Assembly: GCF_019331695.1 (NCBI RefSeq)
Contig: NZ_JAHBBI010000008.1
Location: forward strand, 101,212-165,211
Length of the DNA stretch: 64,000 nt
From: Bifidobacterium pluvialisilvae
GTDB lineage: Bacteria; Actinomycetota; Actinomycetes; Actinomycetales; Bifidobacteriaceae
Direction of reading: 5' to 3'
Shown in pieces: positions 25,117 to 33,268 of the stretch (the stretch's first letter is position 1; each line of letters starts with the position of its first letter). Under the pieces are notes generated by a model. The model searched no databases and was not told the origin of the DNA. It was given only the letters and a program-made list of their open reading frames with translations. A program made the position numbers and the translations under genes.

Positions 25117-27081
25117 TCAGTCGGCGACGTAGGCCTTGTCGCCGCTCTGCAGCTGCGTCTTGGACGTGACCTGTGACTTCTGGGAGGCCTGGTTCTTGAA
25201 GGCCGTGGAGAACAGTTTGTCGATCACGGGCGCGCTCGTGCCGGCCGGGTACAGCGTCATCGTCTTGCCGTTCGACAGCTTCCACGACGCGCCCTTGCCG
25301 CTGCCCTTGTACGAGTTCGCCACGTATTTGGCCGTGGTCTGCGCGCCGAAGTTCGGCTTGTACGTCACACTGCAGTCGGATGCCACGGTGATGAGCTCGT
25401 CGAACTGGAAGCCGCCGTAGTTGCCGGCGATCGAGGAGCAGCGCGCCTTGTCCGCCTTCTTTTTCTCCTCCTCGGCCTTCTTCTTGGCGTCGGCCGCCTG
25501 CTTGGCCTTCACCGAGGCGTTCACCTTGTCCATCGCCGTGTTGAGGGCCTTGAGCTGCGTGTTCATCTCGTCGACGGTGTCGCTGCTGGACGTGTCGGCG
25601 TCATCGGCCGCGTCCAACGCCTGCTTGGCGGAGGTGAGCGCCTGCTTGAGCGAGGTCAGCGTGTTGACGTCAGCCACCTTGCCGGTGGCGTTGGAGACCA
25701 GTTGCTCGGCCTTGGTGTACGCCTTCTTCAGCGAGGATTCGGCCTCGTTGAAGGCCTTCTTGTTCTTGCTGGCCGTCACGGCCTTGGCCGCCGTGTCGAG
25801 TTTGCCGTCAAGGGCCTTCAGCGCCTTCGTCTTCAGTCCGATGGCGTCGGCCTGGGCGTTGAGATCCTTGGTGGACATGCCGTCGGTGCACGTCTGCTCG
25901 TTCACCGACACGTCCTTCGACCCCTGGCTGATGAGGTCCTTGAGGTCGGTGAGCGTGTTGGCGTCGGTGAGTTTCGACTCGTCGGTGCCGGCCGTCGACT
26001 TGACCTTCTTCAGCGTGGCGTTCATCGACGTCTTGGCCGCGTCGAAATCGTTCTGTGCGGCCACGCACGCTTCCATGGCGGCCGTATGCTGATGCTTCGC
26101 CCACAGCGCCCAGCCGCCGCCGATGACGGCCAACGCCACGACGACGACCGCGATGATGATGGCCATGCGCACGCGTTTCGCGTTCGGATCGGCCGGACCG
26201 CCGCCTGTGACGCCGGCGCCGGGCGTGCCGTTGCCGTTGCCGCCTGCCGCGCCGCCGCCAGCGGCGTTCGAGACGTTGGAATCCGTACCATCCTCACCCG
26301 TGCCGGTATCCACGTTGGACACCGCCGCCAGACGCGCCAACGGGGAAAGATCATCCGGGGCCGCCGCACCGCCGCCCTGCATGGGCGGCAATACCTGGGT
26401 GGAGGCACCGCCGGCGAGCGGCGCGATGACCTCGGTCTTCTGCTCGTTGACGGCGTCCCTGTCATCCGCATTCACGGGTGCCGGGGCATGTTCGGGTGCC
26501 GCCGTCGCCGCGTCCGGCATGGGCGCCGGCATCGCCATCGTCTGCTGCGCGTCGACGTTCGATGCATTGGCGTTCGATGCGTCGGCGTTCGTCGTGCCCG
26601 CTGCCGTACCTGCCATCGTGCCCGTCGTCGCGCCCGCGCGGATATCGGACACGTCGATGGGCAGCGTCGGCAACGCCTGCGGGGCCATCAGCCGCGTGGC
26701 CTCCTCATCGGCATGGTCGTCGTCATGCTGCCGCCTCGTCGGCAACGGCACGGTGCCGTGCATCGACCCCGGCAATGGCACCGGAATCGATGCCGCCGCA
26801 TGGGCGCCCGCCTTCGCGCCGGGGACATCCGCCCCTGCGCCGTGGACGACCGCCGAAGGCGCATCCTGCACCGGCGGAATCGACCCCGTCTGCGAGACGA
26901 CGGTGATTTCGGCGGGACTGTCGGGAATATCCTGCGCCGCCGCGTCCGCCGCGGCATCCTCGGCCCCGCCGTCGCCGCTCGGGAACCGATATCCGCAGTT
27001 CGCGCAGAACCTCATGCCCATGCTGCGCAGCGTGCCGCACTTCGGGCAGAATTTATCTGGCTTCGCCAATTTATCCGGCAT
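25117..27081 (-). CDS. Zinc-ribbon, single-pass membrane protein with helical ectodomain (paralogue 3)
   Basis: 654 residues. The N-terminal ribbon is FCPKCG...FCANCG (Cys12, 15, 26, 29). A 270-residue low-complexity linker rich in Ala, Pro, Asp and Gly follows. The membrane helix spans about 306-327, then HTAAMEACVAAQNDF, the counterpart of the Cys-containing segment in paralogues 1 and 2. A long Lys/Ala/Thr-rich helical stalk contains EQTCTDGMSTKDLNAQAD. The terminal domain begins RCSSIAGNYGGF with VASDCSVTYK and LSNGKTMTLYPAG. It is separated from the other two copies by the DUF4143, Nudix and helicase genes. Function unknown. Confidence 0.8.
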   Translation of the reverse strand: MPDKLAKPDKFCPKCGTLRSMGMRFCANCGYRFPSGDGGAEDAAADAAAQDIPDSPAEITVVSQTGSIPPVQDAPSAVVHGAGADVPGAKAGAHAAASIPVPLPGSMHGTVPLPTRRQHDDDHADEEATRLMAPQALPTLPIDVSDIRAGATTGTMAGTAAGTTNADASNANASNVDAQQTMAMPAPMPDAATAAPEHAPAPVNADDRDAVNEQKTEVIAPLAGGASTQVLPPMQGGGAAAPDDLSPLARLAAVSNVDTGTGEDGTDSNVSNAAGGGAAGGNGNGTPGAGVTGGGPADPNAKRVRMAIIIAVVVVALAVIGGGWALWAKHQHTAAMEACVAAQNDFDAAKTSMNATLKKVKSTAGTDESKLTDANTLTDLKDLISQGSKDVSVNEQTCTDGMSTKDLNAQADAIGLKTKALKALDGKLDTAAKAVTASKNKKAFNEAESSLKKAYTKAEQLVSNATGKVADVNTLTSLKQALTSAKQALDAADDADTSSSDTVDEMNTQLKALNTAMDKVNASVKAKQAADAKKKAEEEKKKADKARCSSIAGNYGGFQFDELITVASDCSVTYKPNFGAQTTAKYVANSYKGSGKGASWKLSNGKTMTLYPAGTSAPVIDKLFSTAFKNQASQKSQVTSKTQLQSGDKAYVAD

Positions 27082-27242
27082 GATTCGTTCGGTTCCTTCT
27101 CTCCATGTCCCGTTCCAGGGCCGTATTGCAATTCAGCATAGTGTAGCCATGTTGTCTGTGTTCGTCCATCGCATGAAAATCCGGCGTTTGTTCAAAAACG
27201 ACCGATGATTTAGACTACAGGCGAAATACGGAAAGGCGGACG

Positions 27243-29057
27243 ATGAGCGAGGCACGATCACCCCTGTCGGCATCCCAGCCGGCGGCATCCACGGAGACGC
27301 ACGCGACGGCCACGGCATCGGCATCGCCGACGTCCACGGACCAGAGCACCCGACCGGCGAAGCGGCAGGACGTGGACTACATCCCCTTCGCCCGCAAGGC
27401 GCTGAAACGGTTCTTCGGATACGACGATTTCCGCGCCGGCCAGGCCGACGTCGTCAACGCCATCATGAACCGTCACGACGTATTGGCCATACTGCCCACC
27501 GGCGCCGGAAAATCCGTCTGCTACCAATTGCCGGCCATGGGACTGCGGTTCACGCTCGTCATCACCCCGCTGCGCGCGCTCATGCGCGACCAGGTGCAGA
27601 CGCTCGTCGAACGCCGCAACATCCCCGCCGCGCTCATCGACGCCGGCACCGGCGCCGCCGAACGCCGCGCCATCTACGACAAGGCGCTCGCCGGCGGACT
27701 GCGGTTGCTGTACGTGGCGCCGGAACGATTGGGGACCCGCGACTTCGCCGCATTCGCCGCACGCATGCCCATCGATCTCATCGCCGTGGACGAGGCGCAT
27801 TGCGTACTGCAGTGGGGACAGGACTTCCGCCCCGCATATCTGAACATCAGCGCATTCGTGCGTTCGCTGCGAATCCGGCCGGTGATCGCCGCGTTCACCG
27901 CCACCGCCACGCCGACGACGCGCGACGAGATCAGCGGCAACCTCGGCCAGTACGACCCCGTCCGCGTGGGAACGACCTTCGACCGGCCGAACATCCGGTT
28001 CGACACGAGAACCGTGGGCCGATGGGACCGCGAGGACGAGATCGTCGCATGGGCGCTCACGCATAAGGGCCAGTGCGGCATCGTGTACTGCAACAGCCGC
28101 AAACGCACCGAGGAGCTGGAGCAGGCGCTGCTCGACGCCGGCGTGGCCGCCGCCCACTTCCACGCGCGCATGGCCGAAGCGGACAAGGGACCGGTGCAGG
28201 ACCGCTTCCTTTCCGGCGACATCCAGGTGATGTGCGCCACGACCGCGTTCGGCATGGGCGTCGACAAGCCCGACGTGCGCTGGGTCATCAACGACGGCGC
28301 GCCCGACAGCATCGAGGAATACTATCAGGAGGCCGGCCGCGCAGGGCGCGACGGCAAGGAATCAGTGAGCCTGCTGCTGTGGGATGACGACGACTTCGCA
28401 TGGATGGAACAACGGATCGGCGAATCGTACGACAACGACGCCATGGACGACAAGGCGCAGAGCGCGGCCCGCGCCGCCGCATTCGAACGGCTCCACGCCA
28501 TGGAACGCTACTGCCGGACTAGTGGCTGCCTCCGTGCCGAACTCCTGCGATACTTCGGCGAGGAGCCGGACGCCGGCAAATGCGGCAAATGCTCGAACTG
28601 CTGCGGCGATGGCGGGCACGCGCGCACACTGGCCTCGCGGACATCGAATTTCGGCTCGAAGCCGCGGCACGGCTCCGGTTCCGGCTCGCGCTCGCGGTAT
28701 GGTTCGGACTCGTCGCACGGCACGTATGGTTCCGGCTCGTCTCGCAAACGGTTCCGTCGCGCCTCGGACTACGACGACATCGACGACGGCTACGGCGAGG
28801 TCAGCAGCTCCGACGGGTGGGGTTCGTCGGACGACGCGCAGGATTCGCGCGGCAGGTATGGCGGCGGAGGCCGTGGGCATGGCCGTGGCCGCGGCCGTCG
28901 GGGCGGCTGGAAACGCTATGGTTCGGGCCGTGGCAGCGGCTTCGGCCATGATGACGACGATTTCGGCGACTCCGCGGCTTCCGGCCGCAGCGGCAAGGAC
29001 CTGCGCACGTCACCCGATTCGGTGTATGCCGCCATATTCGGCGTCGACAAGGAGTGA
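27243..29057 (+). CDS. recQ: RecQ-family ATP-dependent DNA helicase with Gly/Ser/Arg tail
   Basis: 604 residues. After a disordered 40-residue head, the helicase core has Walker A LPTGAGKSVCYQLPA (about 84-98), AVDEAHC near 181, TATATPTTRDEI, and motif VI YYQEAGRAGRDG. The RecQ zinc-binding segment follows: YCRTSGC then CGKCSNCCG, with LLRYFGE between. Instead of the winged-helix and HRDC domains of long RecQ proteins there is a 130-residue tail of Gly, Ser, Arg, Tyr and Asp, including RGHGRGRGRRGGWK. The tail resembles RGG-type nucleic-acid-binding tails (inferred). RecQ unwinds recombination and replication intermediates. The final residues PDSVYAAIFGVDKE look folded again. Confidence 0.9.
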   Translation: MSEARSPLSASQPAASTETHATATASASPTSTDQSTRPAKRQDVDYIPFARKALKRFFGYDDFRAGQADVVNAIMNRHDVLAILPTGAGKSVCYQLPAMGLRFTLVITPLRALMRDQVQTLVERRNIPAALIDAGTGAAERRAIYDKALAGGLRLLYVAPERLGTRDFAAFAARMPIDLIAVDEAHCVLQWGQDFRPAYLNISAFVRSLRIRPVIAAFTATATPTTRDEISGNLGQYDPVRVGTTFDRPNIRFDTRTVGRWDREDEIVAWALTHKGQCGIVYCNSRKRTEELEQALLDAGVAAAHFHARMAEADKGPVQDRFLSGDIQVMCATTAFGMGVDKPDVRWVINDGAPDSIEEYYQEAGRAGRDGKESVSLLLWDDDDFAWMEQRIGESYDNDAMDDKAQSAARAAAFERLHAMERYCRTSGCLRAELLRYFGEEPDAGKCGKCSNCCGDGGHARTLASRTSNFGSKPRHGSGSGSRSRYGSDSSHGTYGSGSSRKRFRRASDYDDIDDGYGEVSSSDGWGSSDDAQDSRGRYGGGGRGHGRGRGRRGGWKRYGSGRGSGFGHDDDDFGDSAASGRSGKDLRTSPDSVYAAIFGVDKE

Positions 29058-29075
29058 GCCCACGGACGCTCGCCG

Positions 29076-30419
29076 CTACCGCAGCGCGCCGCCGCGTTCG
29101 GTGATGAGCCGGTTGAGATGCGTGAACACGCCGGGCGACTGGATGCCGTTGTGCTGGTATTCGTTCGTCACCCACGCCTTCGCGTTGCCGATCTTGCCGA
29201 GCGTGCGCAATTGGATGCCGGAGTCGACGTACAGGTCGTCGAAGTACACGAGCGACTGCAACGGCACCTCGTTTCGCGCCAGCACGTCCTCGTCGTAGAT
29301 CCGCGGCCAGTGCCGGCGCTGCATCAGCAGCTCCACGGCGGGTTTGAACGGCCTGAGCGCACTGATCTCGTCGAACATCCAACGGAACGTCATTTCGCCG
29401 AAGAACATGAGCGGACGATGGTCGGTGGCGAATTCGGGATGGTTGCCCAGCTCGCGTTCGGCCGACCAGTTCATCGGGCCGCTGTCGTCGTTGCCGTAGA
29501 TGAACTCCTGCAACGTCCAATACAGCGGACTGTCCGCGTTCGACGACCGTGCCAGCGACTGGTAGAGGAACGTGTCGGAAAGCCGGCCGTCGGGCGTGAA
29601 CGCCTCGTCGAACAGCCAATGGATCTGGTCGAAGCCCGTGCCCATGCCGAATACGGCGCCGATGGATTGCAGACGGGACACGCTGAACGGGTCGCCGTTG
29701 GGCAGGCGCACGTCATTGCCGGCGAGATAGTCGGCCACGTCGGCCACGATCTTCTCGTCCTGGGGGTAGCGCTCGTAGAACAGCCGGGTCTTGGCGGCGG
29801 CACGCGGATACGTGTGCCGGTAGACCTCGTCGGCGCAGGGCGGCACGCCGGGGATGCCTCCCATGGTCATGCATGCGCCGAGGCTGTGCGGATACAGCGA
29901 CAGGTAGGTGAGGGTGAGGAATCCGCCGTAGCTTTGTCCGATGGTCGTCCACCGGCGGCCGCCGAACCGTGTGACGCGCAGGTATTCGAAATCCCTGACG
30001 ATGGAATCCGCGAGAAAATGGCTGAGATAGTCGGCGGCCGCCTGCGCGTCGCCGAATCGCGCGATGCGCGTGCCGTCGACGGGCGTGGACCGGCCCGTGC
30101 CACGCTGGTCGGGCATGATGACGCGATACGTTTTGGTGGCTTCGGTGAGCCACGTGTCGCCGGGCATCGGCCGCTGCCCCTTGCCGCCGGGGCCGCCCTG
30201 CAGGTGCAGCAGGAGCGGCAGGTCCTCGTCGCGCTTGTCCACGGCGGTGATGATGCGGTAGAACACCGAGATCGTGCCCTTGGATTCGTCATCCCAGTCG
30301 AGGGGCACGTCGATGGTGTGGTCCTCCACATAGAAGCCGGGTACGAAATAGCCATGCGACGGTTGTGGTTGCGGATGCGGCTGTGTTGCGGGTGTGGTTG
30401 CTGCTGTTGCGGATGCCAT
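29076..30419 (-). CDS. Alpha/beta hydrolase, S33 prolyl-aminopeptidase type
   Basis: 447 residues if started at the ATG at 30419; no strong ribosome site is visible, and the frame stays open upstream through a simple repeat. The alpha/beta hydrolase core shows LLLHLQGGPGGKG (oxyanion region), MPDQRGTGRSTPV and the nucleophile elbow GQSYGGF with Ser163. A helical cap of about 180 residues follows. The C-terminus has LVYFDDLYVD (candidate acid) and NEYQHNGIQSP (candidate His). The family removes N-terminal Pro or other residues from peptides in the cytoplasm. The N-terminus is a Pro/Gln/Ala-rich stretch of low complexity. Confidence 0.87.
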   Translation of the reverse strand: MASATAATTPATQPHPQPQPSHGYFVPGFYVEDHTIDVPLDWDDESKGTISVFYRIITAVDKRDEDLPLLLHLQGGPGGKGQRPMPGDTWLTEATKTYRVIMPDQRGTGRSTPVDGTRIARFGDAQAAADYLSHFLADSIVRDFEYLRVTRFGGRRWTTIGQSYGGFLTLTYLSLYPHSLGACMTMGGIPGVPPCADEVYRHTYPRAAAKTRLFYERYPQDEKIVADVADYLAGNDVRLPNGDPFSVSRLQSIGAVFGMGTGFDQIHWLFDEAFTPDGRLSDTFLYQSLARSSNADSPLYWTLQEFIYGNDDSGPMNWSAERELGNHPEFATDHRPLMFFGEMTFRWMFDEISALRPFKPAVELLMQRRHWPRIYDEDVLARNEVPLQSLVYFDDLYVDSGIQLRTLGKIGNAKAWVTNEYQHNGIQSPGVFTHLNRLITERGGALR

Positions 30420-30480
30420 GTGTTGTTCGTGCCCCCATGTGTTGTTCGTGCAGCCGGCGTGCGGCTCCGGTCTGCATGAT

Positions 30481-30506
30481 TGGTTTGGTTTGGTTTGGTT
30501 TGGTTT
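30481..30506. repeat. Pentanucleotide microsatellite (TGGTT)5
   Basis: Five perfect TGGTT units lie about 60 bp upstream of the S33 peptidase start. On that gene's strand they read AACCA. A 21-bp direct repeat (ATGTGTTGTTCGTGC) lies between them and the start. Such tracts can change length by slippage. Confidence 0.85.
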
Positions 30507-30573
30507 GGGGCCATTGTCCGCGCGGCAATCGCGCGTTGTTTTGCCGCCATGTAACGCGAATATGCCGAAACGG

Positions 30574-30680
30574 CGAGTTGTGGGTGTCCGCCTGGGCGGA
30601 AACCACCGTTGATGGATTCCACATCCGCGGATTTTCAACACTTCTTGGGCGTAAACTCCGAAGCGAACACCCACAACTCG
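30574..30680. repeat. 107-bp element bounded by inverted CGAGTTGTGGGTGT
   Basis: CGAGTTGTGGGTGT at 30574 pairs with ACACCCACAACTCG ending at 30680. The pairing extends outward into AATATGCCG/CGGCATATT with one interruption. It lies between the divergent peptidase and DUF4186 genes and shares its ends with the element at 24270. Confidence 0.75.
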
Positions 30681-30705
30681 GCATATTGCGATGAAAAGGG
30701 GATTG

Positions 30706-31233
30706 ATGCGGATGCATGACGGCGAAACGGCGGGGGAGCGGTACAGTCAGCCGATGCTGGATCTGGGGGATTCCGCGGCCGGAACGCCTCATGGCGGACG
30801 TGCCGTAAGCAAGCCCGAAGCCGAGACGCCGGAACCGGTTCCGGGCGGCATCGCGCACGCCGATTATTCCGACTATGCGGCAGCGATGCTGCACCGGCTT
30901 GGCACGTCGGCGTTCCGTGCAAAGTTCGTGCTGAGCGCCAAGGACCGTGATTATGCGCGGACAAAGGGGCGGGAGACAATCGACCGTCACGCGCATGAGA
31001 TGCTCGCCAAAAGGGTCGGGCCGGCCGAACCGTACAAGGACGGCAGGCAGACGCCGTGGCGCGGCCATCCCGTGTTCACCGCCCAGCATGCCACCGCCAC
31101 CTGCTGCCGCGGCTGCATCGAAAAATGGCATCATATTCCCAAGGGGCGCGCCCTGACCGCCGAGGAGGTGGACAGGCTCGCCGCCGTGGTCATGGCATGG
31201 ATAGACCGTGACCTCGAACGGCATCCGCAGTGA
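30706..31233 (+). CDS. DUF4186 family protein
   Basis: 175 residues from the ATG at 30706; AAAAGGGGA lies inside the longer open frame, which argues against the ATG at 30691. The first 55 residues are disordered. The conserved domain follows: FRAKFVLSAKDRDYA, then ETIDRHAHEML, PYKDGRQTPWRGHPVFTAQHATATCCRGC and EKWHHIPKGRALT. The His and Cys residues in QHATATCCRGCIEKWH look like a metal site (inferred). DUF4186 proteins are small cytoplasmic proteins of unknown function in many bacteria. The reading frame is intact and of normal length. Confidence 0.85.
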   Translation: MRMHDGETAGERYSQPMLDLGDSAAGTPHGGRAVSKPEAETPEPVPGGIAHADYSDYAAAMLHRLGTSAFRAKFVLSAKDRDYARTKGRETIDRHAHEMLAKRVGPAEPYKDGRQTPWRGHPVFTAQHATATCCRGCIEKWHHIPKGRALTAEEVDRLAAVVMAWIDRDLERHPQ

Positions 31234-31365
31234 CGGGCGAGATGGGTGGCAAGCGGTGCGTCGGATGGTGCGGCGGCGCGGGCGGTGTGTGAGATATGTC
31301 GCAACGGCTTCGGCGCATGGCGAGAATACGCGTCGCGATAAGCCCCGGTGTCTAGGATGGTGGGC

Positions 31366-32319
31366 ATGACGAATCCCGATGGCCAGCAAGCCCCGTACCA
31401 GTCCGCGCCGGCGGGTCCGATGCCGATGCCTCCCGCAACCGCATCATCGGCGTATGGGCAGATGTCACAGAACCCCGGCCCCGGCCTGCCGTATCGGGAT
31501 TTCGGTCCCATGCCGTCGCCATATGCCCAGCAGGGCGCTCAGATGCCGCCATACCAGTACGGCGGCTACGTCATGCAGCCCCCGGTCCCAACGGATCCGA
31601 TGCAGCAGTCCGGATATTACTCGTCGGACGGCCGGCTGATCATCCCCGCTGCGGCACCGATTGGTGGCGCCCGGACCATGAATCTTTCCCCGCAGTCGGG
31701 CATGCCGTCGCCGTCCGCGAATCCGGGCGCCCCATATGGTCAGTATCCACAGTATCCGTACGGTCAGCCGCCGCGCCGCAGCAAAACCGGCGTCATCATC
31801 GGCTGCGTCGTCGGGGTGGTGCTCGTGCTGGTCGGCATCATCGGCCTGCTTGCCATCGCCGGCTCCACCAGCTCCGATTCCGGCACCACCACCGCCAGCG
31901 GGCAGCAGCAGCCGGTGCCGTCGAACGATCCCGCGAAGATGCGCAGCGACATCACGCGCATCACTGGGGCGCAATGCACCTGGCACGATGATTCCGCCGG
32001 CCTGAACGCCTCCATGGTCGGCACCGAGGGCGCCTACACGTGCGGCAGGGACATGGCGCTGGTCATGTTCTCCACCTCGGCCGATGCCGACACGACCATG
32101 CAGTACGTGAGCCAGGTGCTGGGCAGTGGCAACGACCTGTTCGGTCTCGCCGAGGACGCGCCGCAGGGCGGGGAACGGTACACTGTGCTGCGCGGCGGCA
32201 CGTGGATGGTCATCGGCGGCGATACCGAGATGAGCGCCCTGCATCACGCGTGGGGCGGCAGCCTCCAGCAGTTCGGCAGCGGTTCCTCCACCAACTCCCA
32301 CGGCTCCACCACCACCTGA
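31366..32319 (+). CDS. Pro-rich membrane protein with conserved extracellular domain
   Basis: 317 residues from the ATG at 31366 (TAGGATGG upstream). The cytoplasmic part is a 140-residue Pro/Gln/Tyr/Gly-rich tail. One membrane helix (about 142-165, GVIIGCVVGVVLVLVGIIGLLAI) follows, then a Ser/Thr stalk and a domain of about 110 residues. That domain contains TGAQCTWHDD, AYTCGRDMALVMF and ends YTVLRGGTWMVIGGDTEMS..HHAWGG. The last segment matches the C-terminus of the protein at 38440 (YAMLIGKRWVIVG..T....RSWGG), so the two share a domain with two Cys residues, likely a disulfide. Function unknown; surface location is inferred from topology. Confidence 0.7.
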   Translation: MTNPDGQQAPYQSAPAGPMPMPPATASSAYGQMSQNPGPGLPYRDFGPMPSPYAQQGAQMPPYQYGGYVMQPPVPTDPMQQSGYYSSDGRLIIPAAAPIGGARTMNLSPQSGMPSPSANPGAPYGQYPQYPYGQPPRRSKTGVIIGCVVGVVLVLVGIIGLLAIAGSTSSDSGTTTASGQQQPVPSNDPAKMRSDITRITGAQCTWHDDSAGLNASMVGTEGAYTCGRDMALVMFSTSADADTTMQYVSQVLGSGNDLFGLAEDAPQGGERYTVLRGGTWMVIGGDTEMSALHHAWGGSLQQFGSGSSTNSHGSTTT

Positions 32320-32322
32320 GCC

Positions 32323-32620
32323 GCTCCCGCTGGCGGGAGCTGTCAGCATAGTCGACTGAGGGTGATTGGTGTGCTGCTGGGTAGGTTTCGGGCCACCCCT
32401 AGTCTCGGCGTACTGTCATCCTGAGCGAGCGTAGCGAGTCGAAGGATCTTGGGGCAGTGATGGAAGATCCTTCGACTCCGACCTGCGGCCTCCGCTCAGG
32501 ATGACAAAAGGGGTCTGTAGGCGATGCGAGCGCGATTCATCGAGCGCGAGATTGAAACGTCCATGCCCTGGCTCCCTCTGACGAGGGAGCTGTCATGCGA
32601 CAGCATGACTGAGGGAGAGA
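32323..32620. repeat. Repeat-filled gap with both dispersed palindrome families
   Basis: Contains a degenerate GCTCCCGCTGGCGGGAGC stem (32323-32363), a full GTCATCCTGAGCGAGC element (32414-32506), a GATGCGAGCGCGATTCATCG palindrome (about 32524) and a full GGCTCCCTCTGACGAGGGAG element (32570-32620). No gene is present. It lies between convergent genes. Confidence 0.8.
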
Positions 32621-32653
32621 CTGACACCTCCATACACGCCCATACTCGTCCCC

Positions 32654-33229
32654 TCACTCGTCCTCTACCGCAATCGACGGCCAGAGCAGGTCGGTCATGC
32701 GCTCGGCCCATCCGTCATCCACCGATCCGCGCAACGCCTCGCAGGCGATCATCGACCCCAGGATCGTGCCGAACAGGAACTTCGTGTTCAGGTCGGGCTT
32801 GAACCGGCCGAGCCGGCTGCCCCGGTCGAAGAACGAGGCGAACGTCTCCTCCTCCGGGCGAATCGCCTGACTGACGATCCGCTGGAAGAACCCGTCCTTC
32901 GACGTGAGGATGATGCCGATGGCCTTCACGCCGATGCCGGACACGTACCGGTCCACCATGCGCCGCAGCAGCAGCGTCAGGTTCTCCTTCGTCGGCTCCA
33001 GGTCGGCCAGCTCCGGCGACGACGAGATCTCCAATGCGGTGATTTTCTCCAACAGGTCCTCCACGTTGGAATACCGCCGGTATATCGTCGTCTTCGCCAC
33101 GCCCGACCGGCGTGCGATCTCCTCGATGGAGATCGCGCCGATGCCTTTCGACAGGGCGATCTCCAACGTCGACTGCATGATCTTGCGGTCGGTCGCCTTG
33201 CGCGTCCGCTCCCCGCGCTGCGTATTCAT
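32654..33229 (-). CDS. TetR-family transcriptional regulator
   Basis: 191 residues; ATG preceded by GAGGGAG. The helix-turn-helix is at about 27-60: ISIEEIARRSGVAKTTIYRRYSN, the standard TetR recognition pattern. The rest is the helical ligand and dimer domain. It is the last of three same-direction genes after two YhgE/Pip genes, with a 39-bp gap. By the usual logic of the family it represses this operon, probably through the palindromes at 38242-38290, and so controls itself. The ligand cannot be predicted. Confidence 0.92.
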   Translation of the reverse strand: MNTQRGERTRKATDRKIMQSTLEIALSKGIGAISIEEIARRSGVAKTTIYRRYSNVEDLLEKITALEISSSPELADLEPTKENLTLLLRRMVDRYVSGIGVKAIGIILTSKDGFFQRIVSQAIRPEEETFASFFDRGSRLGRFKPDLNTKFLFGTILGSMIACEALRGSVDDGWAERMTDLLWPSIAVEDE

Positions 33230-33268
33230 AATCTCCCTCGATTCCTCCGATTACGGCAGCTTTGTTGT

